A stretch of 64,000 nucleotides of DNA, from positions 8,806,501 through 8,870,500 of the forward strand of contig CM038925.1 of NCBI GenBank assembly GCA_021904315.1, read 5' to 3'. The notes beneath the pieces were generated by a model. That model was not told the DNA's origin. It was given only the letters and a program-made list of their open reading frames with translations, and made no database searches. Origin of the DNA: Sphagnum magellanicum (lineage: Eukaryota; Streptophyta; Sphagnopsida; Sphagnales; Sphagnaceae). The position numbers and the translations under genes are program-made. Shown here in pieces: positions 1 to 12,700 of this stretch (position 1 is its first letter; every line of letters begins with the position of its first letter).

Positions 1-572
1 GTATAATTTTTTTTTACTTTAATTTTTATAATATTTTTAAATATTTCTTTTTTTCAAATTATAAATAATGAATGAACAATTGTTATTAAAACAAATTCCT
101 ATACAATTTTTAAAAAAAAGTAGTCTTAAAATAGTTATATTAATTACTATATAATTAAATTTATTATTGTAAACAAAATTATCATAAATAAGTAATTAAA
201 GAATTTTTAAAAATAAAAACCTATATTACTTTATAATAATTCCTGAAATTAAAATCATTATAGTAACTATTTTAACTACATTATAATTTTCCAAAATTTT
301 AATTCAGATTTAAAGTTATAAATTAGAGATTATGAATAATTATGTTCAATTAAAAAATAATTATGCATATATTATAATTAATTCTTATCTGAAGTAATTA
401 CAATGATTTTAAAGTTATGTAACATTAATTATAGTAATTAATTTATATTACTATAAGAATATAAAATATATAATGTAAAAATGTACTTTTTAAAAATAAT
501 TATTTAGTGTAACTTAAAAGTAATAAATATAATCATTTATAATTTTTTATTAAAATGATTCATTATGGATAA
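1..572. other. AT-rich sequence, no gene
   Basis: Almost pure A and T with no usable reading frame. It may be the interior of the CACTA-like element whose right end lies at 1681, because the complete copy at 34860-37850 also has an AT-rich core. I could not align the two stretches convincingly by eye. Confidence 0.5.
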
Positions 573-1681
573 CACTAGTAGAAAAAAACCTTAAAACTCA
601 ATCAATAATTTTAAGAATTGAAATATAAATTTTAGATTCCAAAAAAAACAATTCAGAATTCAAATATCAGTTTTTAGATGAAATAAATATTTGAGTTTAA
701 ATAAAAAATTTCAAAACTGAAATGTCAATTTTCAGATTCAAAATTGCAATGTCCATTTTCTTAAAGAATTCAAATAACAAATTTAAGATTCAAATATCAA
801 ATTTCAAATTCAAATAATTTTTTTTAAATTCCAATAATAAATTATTATTATTATTATTATTATTATTTTTACATTCAAGTGTTTTTTAATTTTATATATA
901 TAATGAATTCTAGTAGCAATTTTCAAAATTGAAACATCGATTTTAATGTTTAAATATAATTTTCATAGTTTGAATTATAATTTTATACTCAAACATATTT
1001 TTTGAATAAATTTAACAATTTTAAGAATTCATATTTAAAACTTCAAATTCAAATATTGATTTTTAGATTCAAATAAAATGTTTTAAAATTGGAATAAAAA
1101 ATTTCAGATTTAAATAATGATTTTTAATTTTTTGAAAACCAGAATGCAAATAAAAAATTCAAATTCACATAAATATTTCTTAAATTAAAATTTCAAATTT
1201 TGAATTCAAATATATATACATTTCATAGCTGAAATACTAATTTTCAGATTTGAATAATAAAATTCAAAGTTTAAATATTAATTTTTAGATTCATTGTATG
1301 AACAATATACATACATACACATAATTAATATACACATAGATATATATTTATGATATATGTAATATATCATAAATATAATTTTAAATAAATGCATACATCA
1401 TAAATACATACATAAAAATATACCCTTATGTCATTGTAGAATACCTTTAGGATGTGATTAATTTGGTGACTATTGAGACTAATGGGACATATCAATATAT
1501 TCATGGATGAAAATAAACTTAAAAGCCATCCAACTTATAGGATGAAATTTCAATAGTTGCATCATAGTTATAAGAATGACCAAAATAGTTGAAATTTGAT
1601 CTTATAGTTGTAAGTGTTCTTAAACTTAGTCGCACTTAGTTACAAACAAGGTGGTTATGTTTTGGCTTATTTCTACTAGTG
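573..1681. mobile_element. CACTA-like element, right-hand part (copy A)
   Basis: The stretch from about 600 to 1681 is collinear with the right third of the complete element at 34860-37850. Both have the same runs of degenerate 'AATTCAAATATCAATTTTCAG' type words, the same 'TGTCATTGTAGAATACC' block near the end, and the same terminal ...TTTCTACTAGTG. A CACTAGTAGAAA motif at 573 could be its left end, which would make a 1.1 kb derivative. However, the 3 bp flanks differ (TAA at 570-572, ATT at 1682-1684), so a target duplication is not supported. The true left end may be outside the window. It is non-autonomous, with no transposase. Confidence 0.65.
838..867. repeat. (ATT)n microsatellite
   Basis: About ten uninterrupted ATT units inside the copy A element. 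Confidence 0.9.
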
Positions 1682-2250
1682 ATTGTAGCTAGGAATCCAA
1701 GATTCTCCTAACATGACCCAAGATTTCATGAGGATGCACAACTTGTTGTCCTTGCCCCATTTATTTATTAGACAAACCAAGGGCAAAAAATCATTAGTAA
1801 ACTACTCCAAATAACACGTTGTAACCTCTAATCAATACATTGATATCTTATGGAAGAAGGCCATGGATAGGGCAATAACATAATAGATTAGAGAAGTGAG
1901 ATGAAAAGAAAGAGAAAAAAAAAATCCAAGAAAGCTGCAAAAATGGTGACCGGGCTTGAGAAAACAACTTTTATATTAGTGGAAAAGAGCTAACTTGTTT
2001 TAACTTGGACTACAAATGTTGCAAGAAAAACTAATAATTTTTTTCACAACAATTAGCTTCAAAGTTGGATTTAGGGCACATCCACTAAGGTATATAGGTG
2101 TTAACCTATAGTTTACAACATCAGCTCAATAAACAATTAGGCACAAACAAAAAAAAGGTAAACAACAAGAGACCTTGTTATAGCAAGGTTGCAACCATCT
2201 ATAAAATAAGTTAGGGATAGGGGGGGTCCATGAACTTTGAAGGTTAAACC
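1682..2250. other. Intergenic, no gene seen
   Basis: AT-rich unique-looking sequence with frequent stops in all frames. No domain, RNA gene or repeat was recognised. Confidence 0.5.
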
Positions 2251-2254
2251 ACAT

Positions 2255-3075
2255 CAAAAGGACTAAGTGCCTTGAAGGTCAAACTACAAAAAGAGGACCA
2301 AGAGTTGCAACAAGACTAGGAGCTTGAAAAGTCAAACTATGTCAACAAAACTAGAAGCTTGAAAAGTTGAAATGAAGCAAGACCAATAGCTTGAAAAGTT
2401 GAACTATTGTAGTATGACTAGAAGCTTGAGAAGTCAAATTGAAGCAGGACAAGGAGCTTGAAAAATTGAATTGAAAAAAAACTAGGAGCTTGAGAAGTTG
2501 AATTGCAATAGAGCCAATAATTTCAAGGAATAATGACCAAGACGATTAGGACCAAGAGCTTCAAGGAGGAACAATCAAGAGGATGAGGACCAAGAACTTC
2601 AAGAAGGAACGACCAAGACAATTAGGACCAATAACTTCAAAGAGGAATGACCAAAAGGATTATGACCAGAAGTTTCAATGAAGAACGAGTAAAAAGATTA
2701 GGACCAGGAGCTTCAACGAAGAATGACTAAGAGGATCACTGCCATGAGTTTCAAGGAGAATGCCATGACTTCAAAGAGGAACGAACAAGATGATCAAAAC
2801 CAAGAGCTTCAAGGAGGAATGAACAAGATGATCAAAACCAAGAGCTTCAAGGAGAAACGAGTAAGAGGATCAAGACTAGAAACTTCAAGGAAGAACAAGT
2901 AAGATGATCAAAACTAGGAACTTTGAAGAGGAATGAATGTGACAATTAATATCACGAGCTTCAAGGAGGAATGAATGTGACGATTGGGACTAGGAAACTT
3001 CAAGGAATAGTGAACAAGAAGATCAAGACCATCAACTTCACGGAAGAACAAGCAAAACAATTAGGACCAAGGGTA
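2255..3075. repeat. Compound 32-38 bp minisatellite
   Basis: The first part (about 2255-2520) repeats an 'AGCTTGAAAAGTTGAA' unit every 32-35 bp. It grades into about a dozen units of 38 bp built on 'GACCAAGAGCTTCAAGGAGG' (about 2520-3070). Units are degenerate and directly adjacent, so this is an old tandem array and not an array with unique spacers. No reading frame stays open across it. Confidence 0.85.
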
Positions 3076-4859
3076 GAAACTTGGTGGGTCAAAAAGGGAA
3101 GGAGAAAGTAACTTAGTCCATTTGCAAGTCAAATTTCAACGGTCAACTAGCATGGCCGTAGTTCACACATATGAAAAGCCAAGAATGTGAGGGAGAAGTT
3201 CAAAATTTGTAAGGTAATGAAAAATTGAGCCCACAATTTGTAGCAATGCCGTTGGGCAGTGAAATTTTTAAGGTTTTATTATTTAAACTACACATGAACA
3301 TGGATTGGGCAACCTTATTTTCGTGTACATCTCGGCAATTCAACAAAAAATGAACATTACCATACCATATTTTGTCCAGTGGAAAGCACATTTAATTTGG
3401 TGATGAAAATTTTAAAAGGTGTTTATGAAGAATGAAGTGTGCAGTTATAAGGCGTCAGATGTGGATGCATGGAATGTTTTAATGTGTGGTAATTTTGTTT
3501 TCAAGAATGGGACCCCTCCAACTTTTTAACGGCATATCTTGCTCATTTTGTAACCAAGTTACACAATTCAAATGGCCTTGGGTGTGCCTAGAAAAGGTTA
3601 TAATTTATCTTTGGCCATCAAAATCAAAGAATGGCTCTATTAAAATTGATGACCCACTAAGCCACTAAGTGTTTGGTGGTTGGCATGCTTACCTTATGCA
3701 AACCAAGGATCATTTGACCTTCATGTTCAAATTGATCACCAAAATAACAAACTTCCATCATTTGTCAGATTTGCTCAGATCCACATTTATTCACATTCAC
3801 TTGCTTACATACATTCCAAACAAAGACTATCCTAAATAGCCTTGAATAGCCAATGGAAGCTGCTAGTCCCAACCATGAACAAATTAGTTAAAAACTCTAC
3901 ATGTATTTTAGAAAATCCCACAATTAACACACATGTAAACTTAGGTTTTCTTTTCAATTTTGTGATGGTGCTCAAGTGATGATAGTCCATAAGTATATTT
4001 AGCCAAATTTGATAATATTAAAAATATGAAAGTATAGAATATTAAGCATTGTTTCGTATTGTAAGCAATGGTGATGATTTTTGGCACTTTTATTGAATTA
4101 TTTTGGTTTTTGGTGATTTAAGAAAAAAGAAAATTTTGTGATAGAATATGTCAAATAATCAAAAATTTTAGTTATAAAGTTCAATTGACTTTCCAACTAC
4201 TAGTTCTCACAAACCAATTATTGAATTTATTATACTCAAACAATGAGGTGTGTAATATGCATTCAAGATATTCTCAAATTTAGTAACATAGTTTGTCCCA
4301 TATTCTTTGCCCAAAAGTGTGGACATTTATTGTATATAAGTGAGCTAAAAGAAAAATCTTTTCACATGAATTGGGGAACATTCAAATAAATGTCAATCAA
4401 TGTGATATATTGAAATAGAAACATTGAGTTTTCGGATTAATGCTCATGTTATGATGCACCCACAACCAATAAAAAAAAGATTGCATATTACCTACCCCTA
4501 CATAGCCTTTTGATCCTAGACCTCTAAAATTGAAAATTGCCTTTGGGTGGTTATCATATTTTGCATTTCCTATTTATAAAATGGTTATTAAATGAACATT
4601 TATCAATAAAGGGGGAACAAAGAAGGTGGGGGTATCAACTTGGGTATCACATTCAATGACACCCAACCAATTGTTTGAGAGAAAACCAATTGATATTCAA
4701 CTTGGTTATGAATGCTTGTTCCATACTTCCCCAACAGTGGTTTTATTCATTTTGGGGTTCTTCCTTGTTAATAGGGTACCAATGTAGGTGTTTGCCTTTA
4801 ACATATATGGAAATTCATAGCATATTTTCAAAGGGGTAAACATTAAACAAGAGTGACGA
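3076..4859. other. Intergenic, no gene seen
   Basis: No recognisable coding sequence. Short open frames at 3200-3391 and 3486-3668 lack family resemblance or flanking splice structure. A copy of a dispersed ~90 bp repeat sits at 3959-4045 (separate entry). Confidence 0.5.
3959..4045 (+). repeat. Dispersed ~90 bp repeat R, copy 1
   Basis: It begins TTTTGTGATGG, passes through TTTAGCCAAATTTG, and then has ATGAAAGTAT...TTAAGCAT. The same ordered blocks recur at 8838-8898 (minus), 52025-52113 (minus) and 54225-54312 (plus). Confidence 0.65.
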
Positions 4860-6320
4860 ACTAAATGCGACACTAGTTTCAATATAGTTGCAAGACAATG
4901 CCCAACAAGAAAAATATTTTCGAAATTTGTTAACTGCACCCGAACTATGATTAACACTTTAATTATTTTTCTTACACAATATTTCCAAGAAAAAAAAATA
5001 ATTTAGTGGTTAGAATCTCCCTATTCAACTGAAAGGTATAGGGTTTGAAACTTTGTTCAAATTCTCTTTTTCTTCCATGGACAAAATGGATGAAAAAACC
5101 TTTGGGCAACTTTTTCAAGTTCAATGCTTCAAGAAGAAGGGGAGTAACTTCTTGGGGAAAATGGGACTAGTTGCATACTCCCCCAAGGATAAAGTTGTTT
5201 TCTCCTAAAAAAAAAGGGGAGTTGCCTTTTCCTTTAGGGAGGAAGGGAATAAATTGCCCAAGGGAACAATTTCCTCTAGAAAACAAGTCCATGAATGTTT
5301 GAAGAAAAAATATAGGGGATAAACTTTGTCCAAATCAGACGTTCTTTATAGCATTGTAAGCTTTCAAAACGTAGTATCTAAATTGATCTCGCATTTTTTA
5401 TTTGAGGCCGAGTTAAAAGTTATGATGAAAAAAAAAGTTGTGAATCAAATTTCCAAATCCCCTTCTCCTTGTGGAGAAGGGGATTAAATTGTCTTTTCCC
5501 CCGAAGACGAGGGAGGGGAATTTCCTTCTCCCTTGGGAAAAAAAGATTAAGTTGTGCCTGGGGACAAGGCTAGTGACTTGGAAATTTGACCTTCAACTTT
5601 TCTTTTTGCCATAACTTTTAACTCGTAGTTTCAAATTGAGAATGCAAGATCATTTTAAATATTTAAACTTTAAGAACTTTCCAATGGTATATAGAACGTT
5701 TGATTTGAAGAAATTTTACCCCTTTATTTTCTTCTCAAACATTTGGGAACTTGTTCCCTAAAAAAAATTACTCCCTAAACCAATTTAATCCCCTCTTCCT
5801 TGGGGGAGAAAACAACTCCCCTCCTCCTCAAGGAGAAAGCAACTTCATCCCCTTCTCCTCAAGGGAAAAAACAACTAGTCACCTTTTCCCTAGGGCATTT
5901 AGTTGCCCTAGGGAAAAGTTGAAGAAGTTGCCCAGAGGCTAATTTTTTTCATCCATTTTAACCCTAACCACTAAATCACTAATTTTTCCTTGGAAATATT
6001 GGGTAAAAATAATAATTAAAATGTTCATCGTAGTTGTTCCCCTTCTCAAGGCATCTAGCTTGAAGAAGAAGGCTATTTTTTTTCATTGATTTTCACCATG
6101 GAAGGAAAAACAAATTGAAAAAAGGATTGAACCTTGTACCCCTTTGGTTGAAGGGAGAAATTATAACCACCAAATCATTAAATTTTCCTTGAAAATATTG
6201 CAAATAAGAAATATAATTGAAATGTTAATCATAGTTAAGGTGCAGTAAACAAAATTTAAAATATTTTTCTTGTTGGGCATTGTCTTGCAACTACATCAAG
6301 ACCAATGTTGCATTTAATGG
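4860..6320. mobile_element. Foldback (long inverted repeat) element
   Basis: The left arm (4860 to about 5460) matches the reverse complement of the right side at roughly 80 percent. The 'GCAAGACAATGCCCAACAAG' block near 4889 recurs inverted near 6270. 'GAGTTAAAAGTTATG' near 5400 recurs inverted near 5615. 'CTTCCATGG' near 5074 recurs inverted near 6098. The right side carries a second partial copy of the outer arm (about 5930-6060), so the structure is a near-palindrome with one arm partly duplicated. The centre is near 5510-5590, with G/C-richer words of the type CTCCTTGAGGAGAAGGGG. No transposase is present and no clean target duplication was found. Confidence 0.75.
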
Positions 6321-6407
6321 TTTCCTCCATATTTATTATTTGCCTTGCAAAGGCATAGTGGGACTAGTGAGCTTCATGCTAATGGAGTTCACTATGGAAT
6401 TCCTTCT

Positions 6408-6690
6408 TAAAGAGGGTGCTTGGCACCCACTAGACTATAACATAGGTACCAACATACTTAATATAAATTGACAATGGTTAGCAAGAATATGATGTTATTA
6501 CATTTGTTAATCATTGGGGTGGGAACAACTATTATTAGCTTTTTAAAGAGGGTCCTTGGTAGCTCCACTAGGCTATAACATAGGTATTGACATACCCATT
6601 ATAAAGTAACAATTGCTAGATACATGAATATGATGACATTTGTTAAATTATGGGAGGGGGGGGGTGAGAACAACTATTTCAGATGGAACA
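6408..6690. repeat. Tandem duplication, ~135 bp unit, two copies
   Basis: The unit starts 'TTAAAGAGGGT', contains 'CTATAACATAGGTA' and 'AATATGATG', and ends 'GAACAACTATT'. It occurs at about 6408-6541 and again at about 6542-6690. The second copy carries a G9 run. Confidence 0.75.
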
Positions 6691-8837
6691 AGTCAGTGAG
6701 AAATTTCGTTTTTTATTTTGAGAATTTATGAAAGGTTTTATTACTTAAATCAAGAGGGTCTTCAAAGTTTCATAATACCACATTACCTGGGCCAATTGGA
6801 TGTTAATTAGTTTATTTTGAAATTTAAAAAAAATTATTGAAAGTTCTAGAATCCCTATTTTGGAAGTTGCGAGTTGTTTTATATTCCTACATTAATTTTT
6901 GGGAATTTACTGGCCATGCTTTTGGAGATGGGTTTGCCATAGACTACGGATGCCTATCAATGGCAAAGTTGTTTTGGATGGGAACTTTGCAATTGGTATG
7001 ATTGAAAATTGAAGCCAAGGTTACAATGAACGTCCAAAGGCTTATGGAAAAACATTGTGTTCAACATACGTTGAATATACAAATAATTTAAACATGGGTG
7101 TCAAATTGAGTTTTTAATTGATTATTCAACAATGGACTGTTGAATGTATCATGTATATTCTTGTTATATGTAATGGACATTTTTTATACGGTTTTATAAA
7201 CTTGGCAATTTCCATTCACCTATCTCTACATAGAGGCCAAGGTTTGCATTGGAGTGCATTGTTTGTTATGACATTTGAATATATGTAAAGCAATTTTTAT
7301 CTTTATATATATATATTGTTTTAAGTTCAAAACTATCTTCTATTGTTCATTGTAATTTCACACCTACCAATTAAAGCTTAAGTTCTTAAGCAATACCTAC
7401 ATAATGTCTTGTAAAATTTTCATGATGTAAGGGAAAATTTGCAATACCCACATATGGTTACTCAATACACATTAGGCTTTTGGACTTGTGTGTAATGCCT
7501 ACATATGGATTATGAAATATGCATTGACATTTTACCAAAAAATAATATTACTTGCACACAAGTCATAAAGTAAATGTTGGTTTATTGGGGTCCTACTATC
7601 GTTCCAAAGCTTAATTTGAAAAGATGCAAATATTGTATTTGTGAACTATGTTTTCAACTAACTACCATGAACCAAAACTACATCATTTTCATTAGAATCC
7701 ATGTGCAAGTATTAATGTGGGCCACAAAAATATGTGCTAATATTGGGAACCCCAAATCATTCTAAACATGGTGGTTTACGGTTGCTATGAGAATTGCATT
7801 ATCAGATTGGAGTCGGCATACATAATGCTAGTAAGGTTTGTGGCTTCTAGTGTACTAGAAAAACTTGATACAAAACAAAAATGAAACACTCAAACTATAT
7901 TCAAGCTTTTTCAAATGTCACTTCTTGTACCTCAAAATTTTAGAATTTGTCAATGGCAAGTAGGTCCAAGTCTCATTCACCTTCAAATTAAATCTATCAT
8001 ACAATGCAAACTAAAAAAATGAAAACACCACCCTTTTGGTGAGGTATTCTAATCTTGAGAATCATTGTTTCTTAATTTCTCAAAGGAAGTAGTTTATCAT
8101 CATCTTTATTATCCTCATTTAACCACTAGCTTGAAAAACTTTTGTGAAAATTCCTAGTAGGTAATTGAAGGGTAACCTTGTTTCTTTTCTATTGGTGCAA
8201 ACATAGTGACCAAATTGTGAAAAGAAAAAAAAAATTGTTCACAAGGTGGAGATTGTTGAAAAAATTGTTATTTTCTCATAGATACATGGGAATACTTCCA
8301 TCTCAATGGCATATTCAACCTTATAGGCAAACACCAATCAAGAAATGTAACAAATTAATGATGTGCATCAAAATGAGTGAAAAATAATTATTTCTTTCAT
8401 TCATGTTGGAAATATGAATAATTCTATAGTGCATGTTGGCATTTTAAAATATTTAATGTGCCAACATGTATTATTAAAAATTAATGAATCGTTTGATGCT
8501 AAGGTGCCAAATTCATTTGGGTACTATGGTAATAACTTATAAGTAAACTAAGGCACCGGGCATTTCATAGGGGAAAGTGATGTTCTCTTGTAAATTGTTA
8601 TGCTTTGGTAATCAAGCATGCAACTATAGTTGCAAGAAGCTCGTTCCAAGCTTTGGTAAGATGAGCCCTCTTCCACTAGAGCTAGGTTAAAACTTCAATC
8701 AGATCCTAAAGATCCTAAATGTAGGTCCAAAATAGGGTTATGGTCCAACTGACCTTTAGCCATCCTTTGATGCCCTAGCCTATTCTAAATACATGTCTAG
8801 GCTAACCAATTACTACAAACACCTCTGAGTACCATAA
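6691..8837. other. Intergenic, no gene seen
   Basis: AT-rich sequence without a recognisable gene or element. Short open frames (7574-7765, 8178-8387) show no family resemblance. Confidence 0.5.
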
Positions 8838-8898
8838 CCTGTAGCAAAATTTGGCTAATTCCTCTGGTGAACAATCGCCAGCACGGCTACATCACAAA
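8838..8898 (-). repeat. Dispersed repeat R, copy 2
   Basis: Read on the minus strand it starts TTTTTGTGATGTAGCC and passes through GAATTAGCCAAATTTTGC. It is the closest relative of the copy ending at 52113. It lies about 0.9 kb beyond the 3' end of the CBS gene. Confidence 0.65.
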
Positions 8899-9798
8899 AA
8901 GAAAGAAAAAGCTCTGTTTATGCAGTAGCCCAAGGACAAGGAAGGTCCAAGGTCCAAGCCACTTTCAGCCTTCATCAATTTTGTATCCATTTGTTGGTCT
9001 ATAGAATACAAATTCTGTAAGAAATACCACTTAAGGATAAATATGTTACTCTTGATTCTAAGTTCTGAAAAGCTATCAATTCCATATTCTTGACATCCAA
9101 AATTGTTGAAATAGGACAAGTATTGCCCAACAAGGACCATGGACAATCCAAAGCATGCAAGGATCCAAAAAAAACACAACAAAAAAAAATGCATCATTAT
9201 CTTCAAAGTCGTTCGAATTTGGGAACTAACAATGGATGCAAGATTCACATATAACATTATTTTAGAAAACCCTTTTTTAATGTGTAAAATTGTGGTCTTT
9301 GAGAAGATTATTGTTGCTTGAGATGTCCGTGTTGGTAATGGTTGAAGCCTCCTCCATCCTAAACATCACCATAAAATACTGAGGTGTGACATATAGCACT
9401 ATTGTGACAAAAGTGGGACAAGAAGAGTTCGTGACTCAAAATTGCAGACCAGACAAGATAGTTGGAAGCAGGACTTCCATCAAAAGAGTCTTTATTACTA
9501 CCATGACAGGAAGTAGGCTTGATGCCTTTACCTGTGTCCTTGAAAAAGAAGGCTACAATATTTGAAGAGCTTTATGACTCGAAGAAAACCAAATAGTCAA
9601 TTGTCAGTCTTTTGTGGTTTCATTTGCCTACAACAACAAACCTCACTTCTTTAGGACAATGTTACTCCCTCACTTTCTTAACCACTAATTGGCATTGACA
9701 GGCATATGACTGTTCCAAGTGGTCGACGACTATGCTGAAGAAATATTCTAAGTCAAAACAGAGGGCAAATACCACCAATGGGTTCATGGGTGAAATTT
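8899..9798. other. 3' flank of the CBS gene
   Basis: The part next to 9798 should hold the 3' UTR of the minus-strand CBS gene. I see no clear polyadenylation signal and no other gene. The 8892-9257 minus open frame overlaps the repeat and has no recognised domain. Confidence 0.45.
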
Positions 9799-12700
9799 TT
9801 AAGAGTTTGATCGGCGCAGATACAAAACCACACTAATTGAAAGCACAGTCACTGCACTAGCCACCAGAGCTGTATGCATCAATGTCCAACCCTCTTGCTG
9901 GGAGACTTCCCGTGAGAGTTTCTGCGGTGGGTGTCTATATATTTTTGGTGTTGCATCATCTTCCAAGTGCAGAGTCAGTGCCTGCATCCAACCAAACCCC
10001 ATATGAATGAAGTAGAAGATGAAGCGAAGAGTTTCAACATGAGGTTAATGCTTTTTCCTCACAATTTGTGATGAATATATCTACAAAATTGCAGAAAAAT
10101 CTCCATGACAACAATTCAAAAGTGAAATGACACTGACTGTGTAATCATGATCATATGAGAATTGCTCACAGTCAGACTATCACCTTTATCATGAATAGAA
10201 GTTTCAAGCTGCCATTCCTCCATAGAATATATATGTTCAGAACATCCAGCTTTTGAGGTCCATTAATCTTGGAGTTTGCTACCACTTATGTGAGAAATTG
10301 AATAGAGCTATTGCAAACTGACCTTCCAGCCACTGACACGTGCAAAGTTCACAGCAGCCACAAGATCCTCATCAGTGGCCAACAGTACTTTATCACCTTC
10401 ATCATCCACATACTGCACTTCCCAGAGACCCATCTTCCCAAATAAGCTTTCTAGCCTGTGTAGTACATCTCAGAAAACAAACGCAGAAGCAGCACAACTC
10501 CACAGGTTAAGTAATCAAGTGTTCAGCAAGACTTAATCAGATAAGTCACATAACAGTGCGCAGCTAACCATGATACGGGGAGGTTCAGTGCGGAAATTGC
10601 CATCACCAATTCGTTGTGCTATTGCACACACAAGCTCAAACAGGCTCTCTGTGCCTGCAATGTTCCAGTTGTGCACATTTCAGTCAAACCACACAAGGTT
10701 CATTCAACTCAACTTCTTAAATCTCTCCCAAATACCAGGCATGGGAACCATGTCCAGATACGAGGTGCATGTAAGGTGAATATGCAGAGTCCAGAACACT
10801 ACCACAGTTGAACCGATGGTTACTCTCTTTTCCGTCACGGCCAACCAGCTTGAGCTTGAAGCAAAAAGAATTGCCTAGCCCTAAAGATGGATACTGCCTT
10901 CCTACTTCCGAACCATAAGCCTCTGATGTCAGCCGTGCTGATATATCACTGCACCAAACCTCTTGATCATCAGAGACACTCTCTGTACAAAGCACCAAAG
11001 CACATGCTCTAATAAGCAACAAACAATAATTAATATAAAGTCCAATTATTGTACGAAAGTGAGATGCAAATGCCTGCAGCTCAATACCAGATACCAGCCC
11101 ATACATCATGGTAGAGCCAGATTTGAACAGAAGTCAGAAGAGTTGCAACTTGACAATGACAGAGATGAATGTCAAGATGTACAGGCCAACTCTTAGCCAT
11201 GCACCAAGACAGAAGGTGCATGATCCCAATTTTGGAGTGGTTGGTTCAAGTCCAGTCTAATCCATATTTGAGTGGCATGTCAACCACACTGTTAACTGGT
11301 AATGCACTCATTGAAACAATGCATATGGTTGAATAGGATGAGATTCCAAGCCAACAAAACCCTGGAATCATTAATCCTGATTGCAAAGTGAAAATGCAAA
11401 AAATATCTTCTATACAGTCAGTCATACCAGAGAGTTTTGCATCTCTTCTTACCTGTGAGAGTCATCATCATCCTCAGGTGGTTCCAAAGTCAAAGCTGAA
11501 TCCCAAAACTTTTGCATCATGGTAGATGCCATGTCAGCTCCACCTCCACTGCTTCCAACCTTAAGCACAGACCCGCATCCAATCCCTTGTGTAAAATTCC
11601 AATGACATCTTTGCTGAACACAAGAGGCTCATAAAACATCACGAGCTGATTCGGGGACCATGAGAAAAATAATCATGGTATTGCTCTGATTTCAGCAACT
11701 GTCAACAATATACTTTACATTGCATGATACCCAATTTTCTGGTCATTCCCAGTACCCTCCCATTTAGTGCTATGTGTAGTGCAAGATTGTTGTTAAAGAC
11801 TGTGTTCTTTGTATCAAGTGTCTGAGAGAAGGTCTGAATCCCTGAAACTGACAAGGGTCTGAATCCAGAAGTGTGTGGAACAGAGAGTACTAACAGTTGC
11901 TACAGCTCCATTTGTGAGTTGCAACACATCAATGCAGCCAACTATGTAACCCTCTGCAACACAGATGGCACCACCCTGTCAGAGAAGCCAAAATTCACAC
12001 TTGAATAAGGAAATTAAGCAGGGTACAAGACATATGCATACCTTGGTCTACAACTGGAAGATGGAGGAATTTTCCATCATGCATGATGTGTAGTGCATCG
12101 ACCAATGTGGTGTCCAAACCAGCACACTCTGGATTAGGTGTCATCACCTGCACCCCCACCCCAGCAGCTTCTGATCTCAATATACACCATTCCAAAAGCC
12201 CAGTCACCTGTATTGATTGAGTTCCAAAGATGTTCAGGTCCATATCCAATGTGTTCACTCGAAGTGGTGAATGTACCTTATCCATTGTGGTTGATTCTGG
12301 AGACAGTCCTTGAGCAATGACTTTCATTAGCAAGTCCTTGGAACTGCAGCCACACATGAGTGTACCTCTCCTCTGAATCAACTCAATTGCTCCCACAAGG
12401 GATGGGCTTGGAAGAACTCACATAAAACAGGAAAGATAAAGACAGTTAATTGGGCGATAATGACATGATTGCACTAACGTGAATATGCCCTGTGGCTTGT
12501 TGTTGTTGCCAGTAATGATCACTGAGTTCATACGATGCTCCTTCATTCTCTTTGTTGCAGTATACACAGTATCTGATTGTGACACAGTTGCCACTCTGCA
12601 TCACACCAGCCATTCAACTCTTTGTTACTTTTCACTCCCTGTATAGGTTCCCAAGTCCCCATCTTTCAGACTGCCAATCATGCAACAGGGAAAAAATATG

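Noticed and set aside
573-584. CACTAGTAGAAA as a proven left end of copy A
   Set aside because: The 3 bp flank TAA does not match ATT after the right end, so it is only a candidate.
2520-3070. CRISPR-like array
   Set aside because: Units are degenerate and directly adjacent without unique spacers, and the context is eukaryotic.
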